64,000 nucleotides of DNA. Source: Stenotrophomonas sp. SY1. Its GTDB lineage: Bacteria; Pseudomonadota; Gammaproteobacteria; Xanthomonadales; Xanthomonadaceae. The number at the start of each line of letters is the position of its first letter. Position 1 is the first letter of the stretch. Shown one piece after another: positions 30,929-39,215 of the stretch. The DNA lies in the NCBI RefSeq assembly GCF_021202945.1, contig NZ_JAJOYR010000001.1, positions 1,054,001 through 1,118,000 of the forward strand, read 5' to 3'. Both the position numbers and the translations under genes were made by a program. The notes under the pieces were generated by a model. The model was given only the letters and a program-made list of their open reading frames with translations, ran no database searches and was not told the origin of the DNA.

Positions 30929-31130
30929 GATGAATCCCCGGGCGTGCCCGCAAAAGACGCAAGCCTAGAGCAGCGGCCTATGCCGGGCAAGAATTGCTGG
31001 CGCAGATGTTCCCAATTGCCCTGATTGCGCCGGTATCGGCAAGGTCTGGGGGGCTATCGTGCCAATAGTCACGGTTACACTTGCGGCCCCTGTCCGCGCT
31101 CGCGCGCGGATCGAAACTCAGGAGCCAGCC

Positions 31131-32102
31131 ATGCAATATCGCCGTCTCGGGTCGTCCGGCCTGCAACTTTCCGCGTTGTCCTTCGGGGCCTGGGTCACCT
31201 TCGGCAGCCAGATTGGCCGCGACGAATCGCGCAACCTAATTGCCGCAGCCTGGGACAACGGGGTCAACTTCTTCGACAACGCCGAGGGCTACGCCAAGGG
31301 CCGGGCCGAGCAGGTGATGGGCGACGTGATCGCCGACCTGCGCCTGCCGCGCGACGGTTACTGCGTGTCCAGCAAGGTGTTTTTCGGTTCGGCCGAGGAG
31401 CCGGCACCGACCCAGCGGGGGCTTTCGCGCAAGCACGTCACCGACGCCTGCCACGCCGCGCTCAAGCGCCTGCGGGTGGACTATCTGGACCTTTATTACT
31501 GCCATCGCCCGGACCTGGAAACCCCGATCGGTGAAACCGTGCTGGCCATGGACACCCTGATCCGCCAGGGCAAGGTGCTGTACTGGGGAACCTCCGAATG
31601 GTCCGCTGAACAGATCGCCGAAGCGGTGGCCTTCGCCCGCACCAATCATCTGCACGCACCGAGCATGGAGCAGCCTCAGTACAACCTGTTGCGCCGCCAG
31701 CGCGTCGAGCAGGAGTACGCGCCGCTGTATGCCGATGCCGGCCTGGGCACCACCATCTGGTCACCGCTGGCCTCGGGCCTGCTGACCGGCAAGTACAACG
31801 ACGGCATCAGCGCCGATTCGCGCCTGGGCCAGCCGTCGCTGGAGTGGCTGCAGGCCTCGGTGCTGGGTGAACCGGCCGACGACCGGGTGGGCAAGGCGCG
31901 TCGCTTCACCGCCTTGGCGGCGGAGCTGGGCGAATCACCGGCGCAGCTGGCCATCGCCTGGTGCCTGCGCAATCGGCATGTGTCCAGCGTGATCCTGGGC
32001 GCCAGCCGGGTGTCGCAGCTGGAGGAAAACCTGCGTGCGCTGGATGTGCTGGCGCGGGTGGACGAGGCAGCCTGGCAGCAGATCGAGGCCATCTTCGCCT
32101 GA
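31131..32102 (+). CDS. Aldo/keto reductase (Kv-beta/YghZ-like)
   Basis: 323 residues, NADPH-dependent TIM-barrel oxidoreductase. The AKR catalytic tetrad is visible: Asp and Tyr in FFDNAEGYAKG, Lys in SSKVFF and His in YYCHRPD. The sequence is nearest the AKR6 Kv-beta-like group (MQYRRLGSSGLQLSALSFGAWVTFG), which includes E. coli YghZ acting on glyoxals. Start ATG 31131 is preceded by AGGAG. Divergent from nupC across about 200 bases. Confidence 0.9.
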   Translation: MQYRRLGSSGLQLSALSFGAWVTFGSQIGRDESRNLIAAAWDNGVNFFDNAEGYAKGRAEQVMGDVIADLRLPRDGYCVSSKVFFGSAEEPAPTQRGLSRKHVTDACHAALKRLRVDYLDLYYCHRPDLETPIGETVLAMDTLIRQGKVLYWGTSEWSAEQIAEAVAFARTNHLHAPSMEQPQYNLLRRQRVEQEYAPLYADAGLGTTIWSPLASGLLTGKYNDGISADSRLGQPSLEWLQASVLGEPADDRVGKARRFTALAAELGESPAQLAIAWCLRNRHVSSVILGASRVSQLEENLRALDVLARVDEAAWQQIEAIFA

Positions 32103-32205
32103 CCGCAGCGGGTCGTTGCCGGGTGGTTCGGACACGGCGGCTCGGCCCGAAGCCGGGCCGCCAGCGGTTCCCTGACCCTGCACCGGGCGGGGCACGCGTA
32201 AAAAA

Positions 32206-32244
32206 TTGAGAATGGGTCTTGATTTGGTATTGAGAATCATTATC
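32206..32244 (+). promoter_or_regulatory. Fur-controlled promoter of hemP
   Basis: TTGAGA at 32206-32211 and TATTGA at 32228-32233 (spacer 16) form a weak sigma-70 promoter. A Fur box at 32226-32244 matches the 19-base consensus GATAATGATAATCATTATC in 16 positions and overlaps the -10. Iron repression of hemP and the receptor is expected. Confidence 0.85.
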
Positions 32245-32273
32245 ATCAACTCCGTCCCCAGCACGGAATCACG

Positions 32274-32471
32274 ATGATGTCCGCTCAGCCCGTCCTGCTC
32301 CGCCCCCGTACGCTCCACCTGCCGCAACGTCCGGCCCAGTTGATGTCGGCCGACGGCGTGATCGATAGCGGCGCCCTGCTCAAGGGCCAACGTGAAATCG
32401 TCATCCAGCACGGCGACAAGTTCTATCGCCTGCGTCATACCAGCAACGACAAGCTGATCCTGACCAAGTGA
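32274..32471 (+). CDS. hemP: Hemin uptake protein HemP/HmuP family
   Basis: 65 residues. The C-terminal half (VIDSGALLKGQREIVIQHGDKFYRLRHTSNDKLILTK) is the HemP/HmuP domain. HmuP proteins act as coregulators that activate heme receptor expression in rhizobia; in other bacteria the role is unknown. It sits directly after a Fur box and before a TonB receptor. ATG 32274 gives MMSAQ; a start one codon later is possible. Confidence 0.9.
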   Translation: MMSAQPVLLRPRTLHLPQRPAQLMSADGVIDSGALLKGQREIVIQHGDKFYRLRHTSNDKLILTK

Positions 32472-32473
32472 TC

Positions 32474-32493
32474 GGCGCCGAGTAGTCGGCGCC
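32474..32493. terminator. Stem-loop between hemP and the TonB receptor gene
   Basis: GGCGCCGA-GTAG-TCGGCGCC, perfect 8-bp stem two bases after the hemP stop, with no T-run. It may reduce but not stop readthrough into the receptor gene, or protect the hemP mRNA 3' end. Confidence 0.6.
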
Positions 32494-32649
32494 ACCTCAT
32501 TCCGGGTTCGCATTCCCCGCCAGCCGGCGCGTTACCGCGCCATGCCCGCCTGAATCGCACATCTTTCTCCCCCCTTGGCCGCGGCCGGGTTGCCCTGCAA
32601 CCCGGTCGCATCGCCAAGGGTTTCCTTTACCCAACGATTCCTGGCGTCC

Positions 32650-34857
32650 ATGATCCGTCCAACTGTCCTGAGTGCCGCCCTGTGGGCGGTGCTGTCTTCT
32701 CCTGTCCATGCTGAAGGCGCTGCCGTCGCCGATACGCATGACTTCGACCGCGTCCAGGTCACCGCCACCCGCACCGAGCGGGCGGTCAGCGATGTCGCTG
32801 CCACCGTCGATGTGATCGATCGCGAGCAGTTGGACAAGCAGCTGGTGCAGGACATCAGCGACCTGGTCCGTTATGAACCCGGCGTCTCCGTCACCCGCAG
32901 TGCGGCGCGCTTCGGCCTGGGTGGTTTTCGCATCCGCGGGCTGGACGGCAATCGCGTGCTGATCCAGACCGACGGCATCGCCATGCCCAAGAGCTTCGAC
33001 ATCGGCAGCTTCGCCAATGCCAACCGCAACTTCACCGATCTGGAAACCCTCAAGCGGGTGGAGATCGTGCGCGGTCCGGCCAGTTCGTTGTACGGCTCCG
33101 ATGCGCTGGGCGGCGTGGTGGCCTTCGTCACCAAGGACCCGGCCGACTACCTGGCCGATGACAAGAACAGCTATGCCGGTTTGAAGTTCGGCTACGACGG
33201 CGACTGGCAGGGGCTGCTCGGCAGCGCCACCATGGCGTTCGGCGGCGAGCGCTGGAGCGGCATGGTCAACGTCAATCATCGCCAGGGCCAGGAAACCGGC
33301 AACAAGGGTGACGTGCGCACGAAGGACTACACCCGCACCGCGCCCAATCCGCAGGAACGTGACGGCCGCAGCGTGCTGTCCAAGCTGGTCTATGCGCCGG
33401 ACGAAAACCAGCGTTTCCGGTTGACCGTGGAAGGCAATGAGGACATCACCGATACCGATGTGTACTCCGCCGTCAACGACAAGCACCCGACGCCGTCGGC
33501 GCGGACCACCACCAGCATGACCGCGCATGACAAGCAGACGCGGGCACGCGTTTCGTTCGCACACGAAATGGACGTGCTGGACTGGGCGGTGGCCGACAGC
33601 CTGCGCTGGCAGGTGTACCGCCAGGACAGCGAGACCACGCAGATCACCAACGAAGGCCGTACCAATGGCAGCCGTCGTCATCGTGAATTCAACTTCGACC
33701 AGCGCGTGTACGGTGCACAGGCACAGTTCAACAAAGGCTTCCAGACCGGCGGCGTGGAGCACGCGCTGACCTGGGGTTTCGATGGCGCGTGGACCGAGGT
33801 CCGCCAGAAGCGTGATGGCTTCCAGGTGCTGGCCAACGGCAGCACCAGCACCACGATCCTGCCCGACGCGTTCCCGGTGCGTGACTTCCCGATCAGCAAG
33901 ACCACCGAGCTGGGCCTGTACGTGCAAGACGAAATGCGCATGGCCGATGGCCGCCTGTCGCTGGTGCCTGGCCTGCGCGTGGACCACTACCGGCTCAAGC
34001 CGGAGGTCGATGCGATCTTCCGCGAGGACAACCCGGGCATGGAAGTGGCCTCGTTGAACAAGACCAGCGTGTCGCCGAAGCTGGGCATGGTGTGGCGCTT
34101 CGACGACGAGTGGTCGCTGTTCGCCGGCTACTCGCATGGCTTCCGCTCGCCGCCGTACAACGACGTCAACCTGGGTTTCACCAACGTCATGTTCGGCTAC
34201 ACCGCCATTCCCAATCCGAACCTGAAGCCGGAAACGAGCAATGGCCTGGAGCTGGGCATGCGTTACCTGACGCCTGCGGCCTACGTCAGCGTCAGCGGCT
34301 ACTGGAACGACTACAAGGACTTCATCGAGTCGCAGCGCAATGTCGGCCGCAATGCGCAGGGGCTGCTGGTGTTCCAGTCGCAGAATATTTCCGAAGCGCG
34401 CATCTATGGTGCCGAGTTGAAGGCCGGCGTCGACTTCGGCGAGCTCAGTGCCGCGCTGGAAGGTTGGTCGCTGCGCGGTGCCGTCGCCTGGGCCCATGGC
34501 CAGAACCGCACCGAGGACGTGCCGCTGGACTCGGTGGACCCGCTGCGTGGCACCGTCGGCCTGATGTACGACCGCGATGCATGGGGCGTGGAGCTGGCCG
34601 GCACGTTTGCACAGCGCAAGAGCCGCGTGGCCGACGATGCCACCTACCGCCCAGCTGGCTACGGCGTGCTTGATCTGATGGGGCATTGGGAGTTTGCGCC
34701 CGGTGCACAGTTCAACGTGGGTGTGTTCAACCTGGCTGATCGCAACTACATCGATTGGTCCAGCATCACTTCCACGCTGGCGACCGGCAGCACCGTCATC
34801 GATCGTTACAGCAACCCGGGTCGCACGGTTTCGGCCAGCCTGTCGGTGTCCTGGTAA
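32650..34857 (+). CDS. TonB-dependent receptor, heme-receptor-like
   Basis: 735 residues. Signal peptide 1-22 (cut after SPVHA), a TonB box-like FDRVQVTATRTER near 35-45, a plug domain about 50-160, and a 22-strand barrel ending in aromatic W (SLSVSW). It resembles the hemoglobin/transferrin/lactoferrin receptor family. The FRAP box is FRSP at 498-501 and NPNL is at 522-525, but no His lies between them, where known heme receptors place a heme-ligating His. Start ATG 32650 is chosen for the signal peptide. Downstream of hemP and its Fur box, so probably iron-regulated. Confidence 0.9.
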   Translation: MIRPTVLSAALWAVLSSPVHAEGAAVADTHDFDRVQVTATRTERAVSDVAATVDVIDREQLDKQLVQDISDLVRYEPGVSVTRSAARFGLGGFRIRGLDGNRVLIQTDGIAMPKSFDIGSFANANRNFTDLETLKRVEIVRGPASSLYGSDALGGVVAFVTKDPADYLADDKNSYAGLKFGYDGDWQGLLGSATMAFGGERWSGMVNVNHRQGQETGNKGDVRTKDYTRTAPNPQERDGRSVLSKLVYAPDENQRFRLTVEGNEDITDTDVYSAVNDKHPTPSARTTTSMTAHDKQTRARVSFAHEMDVLDWAVADSLRWQVYRQDSETTQITNEGRTNGSRRHREFNFDQRVYGAQAQFNKGFQTGGVEHALTWGFDGAWTEVRQKRDGFQVLANGSTSTTILPDAFPVRDFPISKTTELGLYVQDEMRMADGRLSLVPGLRVDHYRLKPEVDAIFREDNPGMEVASLNKTSVSPKLGMVWRFDDEWSLFAGYSHGFRSPPYNDVNLGFTNVMFGYTAIPNPNLKPETSNGLELGMRYLTPAAYVSVSGYWNDYKDFIESQRNVGRNAQGLLVFQSQNISEARIYGAELKAGVDFGELSAALEGWSLRGAVAWAHGQNRTEDVPLDSVDPLRGTVGLMYDRDAWGVELAGTFAQRKSRVADDATYRPAGYGVLDLMGHWEFAPGAQFNVGVFNLADRNYIDWSSITSTLATGSTVIDRYSNPGRTVSASLSVSW

Positions 34858-34955
34858 TCCCTGGGTTTCCCCCGGCTTCTCCAGGGCCGGGTCGAAGGAT
34901 CGATCAGGAAGCCACGGATGGCTATTTCTCTTCGCAACGTACAAAGGAACGCTCA

Positions 34956-35888
34956 ATGAAGCTCCACATCGCCAGCCTGCTGCTGCTCACTGCCGCCAGC
35001 GGTGCGGCCAGCGCATCGCCCGCCGATATCGCCCGTGACCATGACGCCATCCTCGCCATGCAGGGCGAGTACACCGTGGATTTCGCCTTCGACGAAACCG
35101 TGCTGCTTAAGCCTGGCTACGAGCGCGCGCCGGCGATGCGCAGCGGTGGCAATGAAGTGGTGATCGTGGTTGAGGACACGCCGCAACGCATCGTGCTGCA
35201 GCATCTGCTGGTGGACGAAAAAAGCGGTCACGTGACCAAGCATTGGCGCCAGGACTGGGTGTACGAAGCACCCAACCGCTTCGAGTTCACTGCCGACCAG
35301 ACCTGGCTGGTGCGCGCCATCCCGGCGCCGGTCAACCAGGGGGCGTGGACGCAGTGCGTGTATGAGGTCAGCGATGCGCCGCGATACTGCGGTACCGGCA
35401 AGTGGAGCTATGACAACAACGTGCCGACCTGGACCAGCGACCTGAGCTGGCGTCCGTTGCCGCGCCGCGAGTACACCAAGCGCAGCGACTACAACGCGCT
35501 GGCGGTGGTGAACCGGCATACGCTCACGCCGAACGGCTGGACGCACGAGCAGTTCAACACCAAGGTGCAGCGCAATGCGGACGGCAGCCAGGTGGAGATT
35601 GCCCGCGAGTTCGGTTTCAACGATTACATCAAGACCACTGAGGTCGATTTCTCGCCGGCGATCGCCTACTGGAAGGGCACCTCGGGCTTCTGGGCGCAGG
35701 TGCGGCAGCGCTGGGATGGATTCCTGGGCAAGGCGCCGGGTGTGCATCTGAAGACCAAGCTGGACGGCATGGCGATGATCATTCCGCTGTTCGAGCAGGC
35801 AGAGGCCGTCAAGGATGGCGCGGCGGTGGATACAGCCAGGATCGACGCAGTGTTCAAGCAGTACGTGGAACCGGCGGCAGTCAAGTGA
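34956..35888 (+). CDS. Exported DUF6607 family protein
   Basis: 310 residues with a signal peptide (1-21, ending ASASPA). The mature part is rich in Trp and Tyr (HWRQDWVYEAPNRFEF, WTSDLSWRPLPRREYTKRSDYNAL), probably a beta-rich periplasmic or outer-membrane-associated protein. It matches proteins annotated as DUF6607 that occur beside hemP and TonB receptors. The gene follows the receptor by 98 bases, has AAAGGA upstream, and ends in a terminator, so it is likely the last member of the iron operon. Its function is unknown. Confidence 0.75.
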   Translation: MKLHIASLLLLTAASGAASASPADIARDHDAILAMQGEYTVDFAFDETVLLKPGYERAPAMRSGGNEVVIVVEDTPQRIVLQHLLVDEKSGHVTKHWRQDWVYEAPNRFEFTADQTWLVRAIPAPVNQGAWTQCVYEVSDAPRYCGTGKWSYDNNVPTWTSDLSWRPLPRREYTKRSDYNALAVVNRHTLTPNGWTHEQFNTKVQRNADGSQVEIAREFGFNDYIKTTEVDFSPAIAYWKGTSGFWAQVRQRWDGFLGKAPGVHLKTKLDGMAMIIPLFEQAEAVKDGAAVDTARIDAVFKQYVEPAAVK

Positions 35889-35889
35889 G

Positions 35890-35920
35890 AAAAAGGCCCC
35901 GCATTACGGGGCCTTTTTCT
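35890..35920 (+). terminator. Terminator of the hemP-receptor-DUF6607 block
   Basis: AAAAAGGCCCCG, short loop, CGGGGCCTTTTTCT. A-run and T-run on both sides make it usable in both directions; it follows the DUF6607 stop. Confidence 0.93.
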
Positions 35921-36021
35921 TTGCGCGGAGATTCGGCATCCGCTGTCTGATGGCATGGTCCGGCAATGTGCGCAGGGCGGGGCAACGAAGCGTGGTCCCA
36001 GCCTGCGATTAGGCTGCCGGC

Positions 36022-36375
36022 TTACTCCTTGAACATCAACAGCACCGCCGCCAAGATCAGCGCGAACGCAGCCCAATGGTTCCACTTCAACGGTTGGCCC
36101 AGATAGGTGGCCGAGAACACCGCGAACACCAGCAGGGTGATCACCTCCTGCATACCCTTGAGCTGCGGCGCCGAGTACACCGCGCTGCCCAGCCGGTTGC
36201 CCGGCACCTGCAGGCAATACTCGAAGAAGGCGATGCCCCAGCTGATCAGGATGACCGTGGTCAATGGAGCGGACTTGAACTTCAGGTGGCCATACCAGGC
36301 AAAGGTCATGAAGACGTTGCTGGCAACCAGCAACAGCACCGGGTACAGGTAGGCGGTGAAGGGCGAGGCGGGCAT
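36022..36375 (-). CDS. DUF486 (DMT superfamily) small membrane protein
   Basis: 117 residues with four membrane helices, ending FALILAAVLLMFKE. The sequence AYLYPVLLLVASNVFMTFAWYGHLKF and GIAFFEYCLQVPGNRLGS are DUF486 hallmarks. Related to small drug/metabolite transporters, but no substrate is known. I chose the Met at 36375 (MPASPFTAYL); a much longer upstream reading to 36783 is not family-like. Convergent with the DUF6607 gene. Confidence 0.85.
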   Translation of the reverse strand: MPASPFTAYLYPVLLLVASNVFMTFAWYGHLKFKSAPLTTVILISWGIAFFEYCLQVPGNRLGSAVYSAPQLKGMQEVITLLVFAVFSATYLGQPLKWNHWAAFALILAAVLLMFKE

Positions 36376-36536
36376 GGCAGAAATCGCGTCGGCGGGCTTG
36401 CCAGCATAGGGGAGAGGCCCGCCAAGCCTGCGGGAGGGATTTTGTTTCAATTGAAACTTGATGTGTAGCGAAGTCTTCACACCGTTTCTACTCGGCGTAC
36501 GGCATCTTTCACAAAGCTGAAGACTGAGGAGGCTCC

Positions 36537-37250
36537 ATGCGACAGACAAAGGAATCGTCCGGGCTCGTGCTGGTCGTCGAGGACAACCGCAATATCTCCG
36601 AGATGATCGGTGAGTACCTGGAAGGCAAGGGGTTCGAAGTGGACTACGCGGTCGATGGCCTGGATGGTTACCGGTTGGCCGCAGAAAACAGCTATGACGT
36701 GGTGGTGCTGGACTTGATGCTGCCGCGCCTGGACGGCATTGAAGTATGTCGTCGCCTGCGCAATGAAGCGCGCAAATCGACACCGGTGCTGATGCTCACC
36801 GCGCGCGACACGCTCGACGACAAACTCACCGGGCTGGGTTATGGCGCCGATGATTACCTGACCAAACCCTTTGCGATCCAGGAACTGGAAGCGCGCCTGC
36901 GAGCCTTGATCCGTCGTGAGCGTCGCCAGGTGGGCGCCGAAGTGCTGAAGGTGGCCGACCTGGTGCTTGATCCGGTCAGCATGCGCGCCACCCGTGCCGG
37001 CAGTGAGCTGCAGCTGTCGCCGATCGGCCTGCGCCTGCTCACCATCCTGATGCGCGAATCACCGCGCGTGGTGACGCGACAGGAGATCGAACGCGAAATC
37101 TGGGGCAATGGTCTGCCCGACTCGGACACGCTGCGCAGCCATCTGTACAACCTGCGCAAGATCATCGACAAACCGTTCGATCGGCCGCTGCTGCACACGG
37201 TGCAGAGCGCTGGTTACCGCATCGCCGACATCGGTCAACCGATGGGCTGA
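36537..37250 (+). CDS. OmpR/PhoP-family response regulator
   Basis: 237 residues. Receiver domain 9-124 with the acidic pair Glu15-Asp16, phosphoacceptor Asp59 (VVVLDLMLP), and Lys110 (YLTKPF). A winged-helix DNA-binding domain at about 140-232 ends LLHTVQSAGYRIADI. The protein resembles the Xanthomonas RaxR/PhoP-like regulator from memory, but I could not check this, so no symbol is given. A histidine kinase gene follows after 119 bases, separated by a terminator. Confidence 0.92.
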   Translation: MRQTKESSGLVLVVEDNRNISEMIGEYLEGKGFEVDYAVDGLDGYRLAAENSYDVVVLDLMLPRLDGIEVCRRLRNEARKSTPVLMLTARDTLDDKLTGLGYGADDYLTKPFAIQELEARLRALIRRERRQVGAEVLKVADLVLDPVSMRATRAGSELQLSPIGLRLLTILMRESPRVVTRQEIEREIWGNGLPDSDTLRSHLYNLRKIIDKPFDRPLLHTVQSAGYRIADIGQPMG

Positions 37251-37274
37251 GCGGCATCCGCGCCGCCATTCAGG

Positions 37275-37307
37275 GCCGCCACGGGCAACTGACGTGGCGG
37301 CTTTTTT
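37275..37307 (+). terminator. Terminator between response regulator and kinase genes
   Basis: GCCGCCACG, nine-base loop, CGTGGCGGC, then TTTTTT. Nine-base perfect stem starting 24 bases after the regulator stop. Confidence 0.93.
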
Positions 37308-37340
37308 ATGAATACGGATCGGTAGCGCCCCACTGCTCCC

Positions 37341-37346
37341 TATAAT
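37341..37346 (+). promoter_or_regulatory. Perfect -10 box of the histidine kinase gene
   Basis: TATAAT, with a start site expected near 37353 and the kinase ATG at 37370. The -35 region near 37318-37324 is weak (TACGGATCGGT). A strong GGGGGAG ribosome site lies at 37359-37365. Confidence 0.65.
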
Positions 37347-37369
37347 CGCCGTGGCTCAGGGGGAGCAAC

Positions 37370-38635
37370 ATGGCGTACGGCTTGCCGCGCAAAATCCGGA
37401 TCGCGTTCATCGTGCAGGCATTGCTGGCGAGCCTGGCAGTGCTGTTGGGCGCCTATCTGCTCACTGCGGTGGCAACGCGGGTGCTGGTCAGCGTGGGCTT
37501 GCATGAAGAGGCTGAGCACTATTGGACCCTGCACGCAGCTACGCCTGAGCAGGCCACTCCCAATACGCGCGGCATTCGCGGTTATCTGCTGCGCCCGGAC
37601 CAATCGGCTGAAGGGCTGCCCGCCAACCTGCGCCCACTTGCGCCCGGATTTCATTCGTTGACCACAGACGGGCAATGGGTGCTGGTGGACCAGCGACCGG
37701 CTGGCCGGCTGTATCTGGTGTTCCAGCAATCGCGGGTCCAGCGTGGCGCCTTCTGGCTGGGGGTGATGCCGGCATTGTTGCTGCTGCTGGCCGTTCACGC
37801 GGTGTCTTGGCGGACCTATCGCGTGTCACGGCGGCTGGTATCACCGGTGAACTGGCTGGCGCGGCGGGTGGCGCGCTGGGACTCGCGTCATCCTGACGCC
37901 AGTGAGCTGGCACCGGATCGGCTGCCGGCCGATGTGCAGGGCGAAAGCCGGCAGTTGGCGCTGGCCCTGCACGCCATGGCGGGCAAGGTTGCCGAACATG
38001 TGGCGCGCGAGCGCAACTTCACTCGCGATGCCAGCCATGAGCTGCGCACTCCGCTGACCGTGATCCGCATGGCCAGCGACATGGCCCTGGCCGACCCGGA
38101 GATCAGCGTGCAGCAACAGCGCAGCCTGATGCGCATCCGCCGTGCAGGGCAGGACATGGAAGCGATCATTGACGCCTTCCTGTTGCTGGCCCGCGAAGTG
38201 GAGCCGCAGCAGGAGACCTTCGATGTGGGCGAAGTGGTGCGGCAGGAGGCCGAGGCCGCCGAGGAGCTGCTGGCCGGCAAGCCGGTCAGCCTGCATGTGC
38301 GGGTCGACGGCCCGCAGCCGCTGCTGGCGCCGCCGGGGGTGATGCACGTGGTGATCGCGCAGCTGCTGCGCAACGCCTGCCACTACACCGATGCCGGGGA
38401 GGTAGAGGTGCGGGTGACCGATGGTACGGTCGTGGTACGCGATACCGGCATAGGTATCAGCGCCGAGGCGCTGGGCAAGGTGTTCGACCCGTTCTATCGC
38501 GCCGGCTCCGGGCGTCCGCAGGGCAGCGGGCTTGGCCTGCCGATCGTGCGCCGGCTATGTGAACGCTGCGGCTGGCGCATCACCCTGCACAGCACTTTAG
38601 GCCAGGGCACCACTGCCACGTTGCGCTACCGCTGA
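37370..38635 (+). CDS. Sensor histidine kinase
   Basis: 421 residues. Helix 1 at about 12-37, a periplasmic sensor of about 100 residues, helix 2 at about 124-145, HAMP-like linker, HisKA domain with phosphoacceptor His223 (DASHELRTPL) and an ATPase domain with NACHYTDAGE (N box), DTGIGIS (G1) and GSGLGL (G2). It phosphorylates the regulator encoded just upstream. Transcription is probably separate because of the terminator at 37275 and its own TATAAT. Signal unknown. Confidence 0.92.
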   Translation: MAYGLPRKIRIAFIVQALLASLAVLLGAYLLTAVATRVLVSVGLHEEAEHYWTLHAATPEQATPNTRGIRGYLLRPDQSAEGLPANLRPLAPGFHSLTTDGQWVLVDQRPAGRLYLVFQQSRVQRGAFWLGVMPALLLLLAVHAVSWRTYRVSRRLVSPVNWLARRVARWDSRHPDASELAPDRLPADVQGESRQLALALHAMAGKVAEHVARERNFTRDASHELRTPLTVIRMASDMALADPEISVQQQRSLMRIRRAGQDMEAIIDAFLLLAREVEPQQETFDVGEVVRQEAEAAEELLAGKPVSLHVRVDGPQPLLAPPGVMHVVIAQLLRNACHYTDAGEVEVRVTDGTVVVRDTGIGISAEALGKVFDPFYRAGSGRPQGSGLGLPIVRRLCERCGWRITLHSTLGQGTTATLRYR

Positions 38636-38781
38636 GGGTGAGCCGCCATCTGGGGCTCCCAATAAGTGCCGGGCGGATGTGGCAAAATTGGGGATTATTT
38701 TCGGGCCCCGAGTCATGCCGATGCCGGTTCTGCTGCCGTTCCCCTCTCTGTACGCTCTCGGCCAGCCTGGCGGGGTGCTGC

Positions 38782-39162
38782 GTGGCTGATCAGACCGGGC
38801 ACCTGCCGCGTGGGCCGGCGCGCATCCTGAAGGCCGCCAAGTGGTCCTGGCAGGGCTTGCGGGCCGCTTGGCTGCACGAATCCTCGTTCCGGCTGGAAGT
38901 GTGCCTGTTCGTGGTGTTGGCACCGTTGGCGTTGTGGCTGGGGCAAACCCCGGTGGAACGCGCGTTGTTGATCGGTTCGATGTTGCTGGTGATGGCGATG
39001 GAGCTGGCCAACTCGGCCATCGAGGCCGTCATCGAGCGTTACGGCCCGGAGTATCACGTGATGGCCGGACGCGCCAAGGACATGGGTTCGGCGGCGGTGT
39101 TCGTGCTGATGATGAATGTTCTGCTGTGCTGGGGCCTGATCCTGTCGCCCCGGCTTTTCTGA
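38782..39162 (+). CDS. dgkA: Diacylglycerol kinase DgkA
   Basis: 126 residues, trimeric membrane kinase that recycles diacylglycerol to phosphatidate. Three helices; family sequence RILKAAKWSWQGLRAAWLHESSFRLE and the catalytic segment MELANSAIEAVIERYGPEYH are intact. The best start is GTG at 38782 (MADQTGHLPRG). A 24-codon ORF at 38715-38789 ends eight bases inside it and could couple translation. Precedes the TerC gene by 53 bases. Confidence 0.93.
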   Translation: MADQTGHLPRGPARILKAAKWSWQGLRAAWLHESSFRLEVCLFVVLAPLALWLGQTPVERALLIGSMLLVMAMELANSAIEAVIERYGPEYHVMAGRAKDMGSAAVFVLMMNVLLCWGLILSPRLF

Positions 39163-39163
39163 A

Positions 39164-39200
39164 ACCACCTGCCGGGCGGCGGTGGTAGTACGGTTTTTGT
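39164..39200 (+). terminator. Possible weak terminator between dgkA and terC
   Basis: ACCACC-T-GCC-GGGC-GGC-GGTGGT (39164-39186) forms a 9-bp stem with one bulge, followed after eight bases by GTTTTTG. The distance to the T-run makes it a weak terminator. Confidence 0.45.
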
Positions 39201-39215
39201 TGAAGGATTGCTCGC

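Noticed and set aside
38715..38789. 24-codon ORF overlapping the dgkA start
   Set aside because: Ends eight bases inside dgkA without a tight ATGA junction; could be chance, so kept only as a note in dgkA.
39163..39215. yybP-ykoY manganese riboswitch before the TerC gene
   Set aside because: The leader is only 53 bases and lacks the conserved loops; it holds a simple hairpin.
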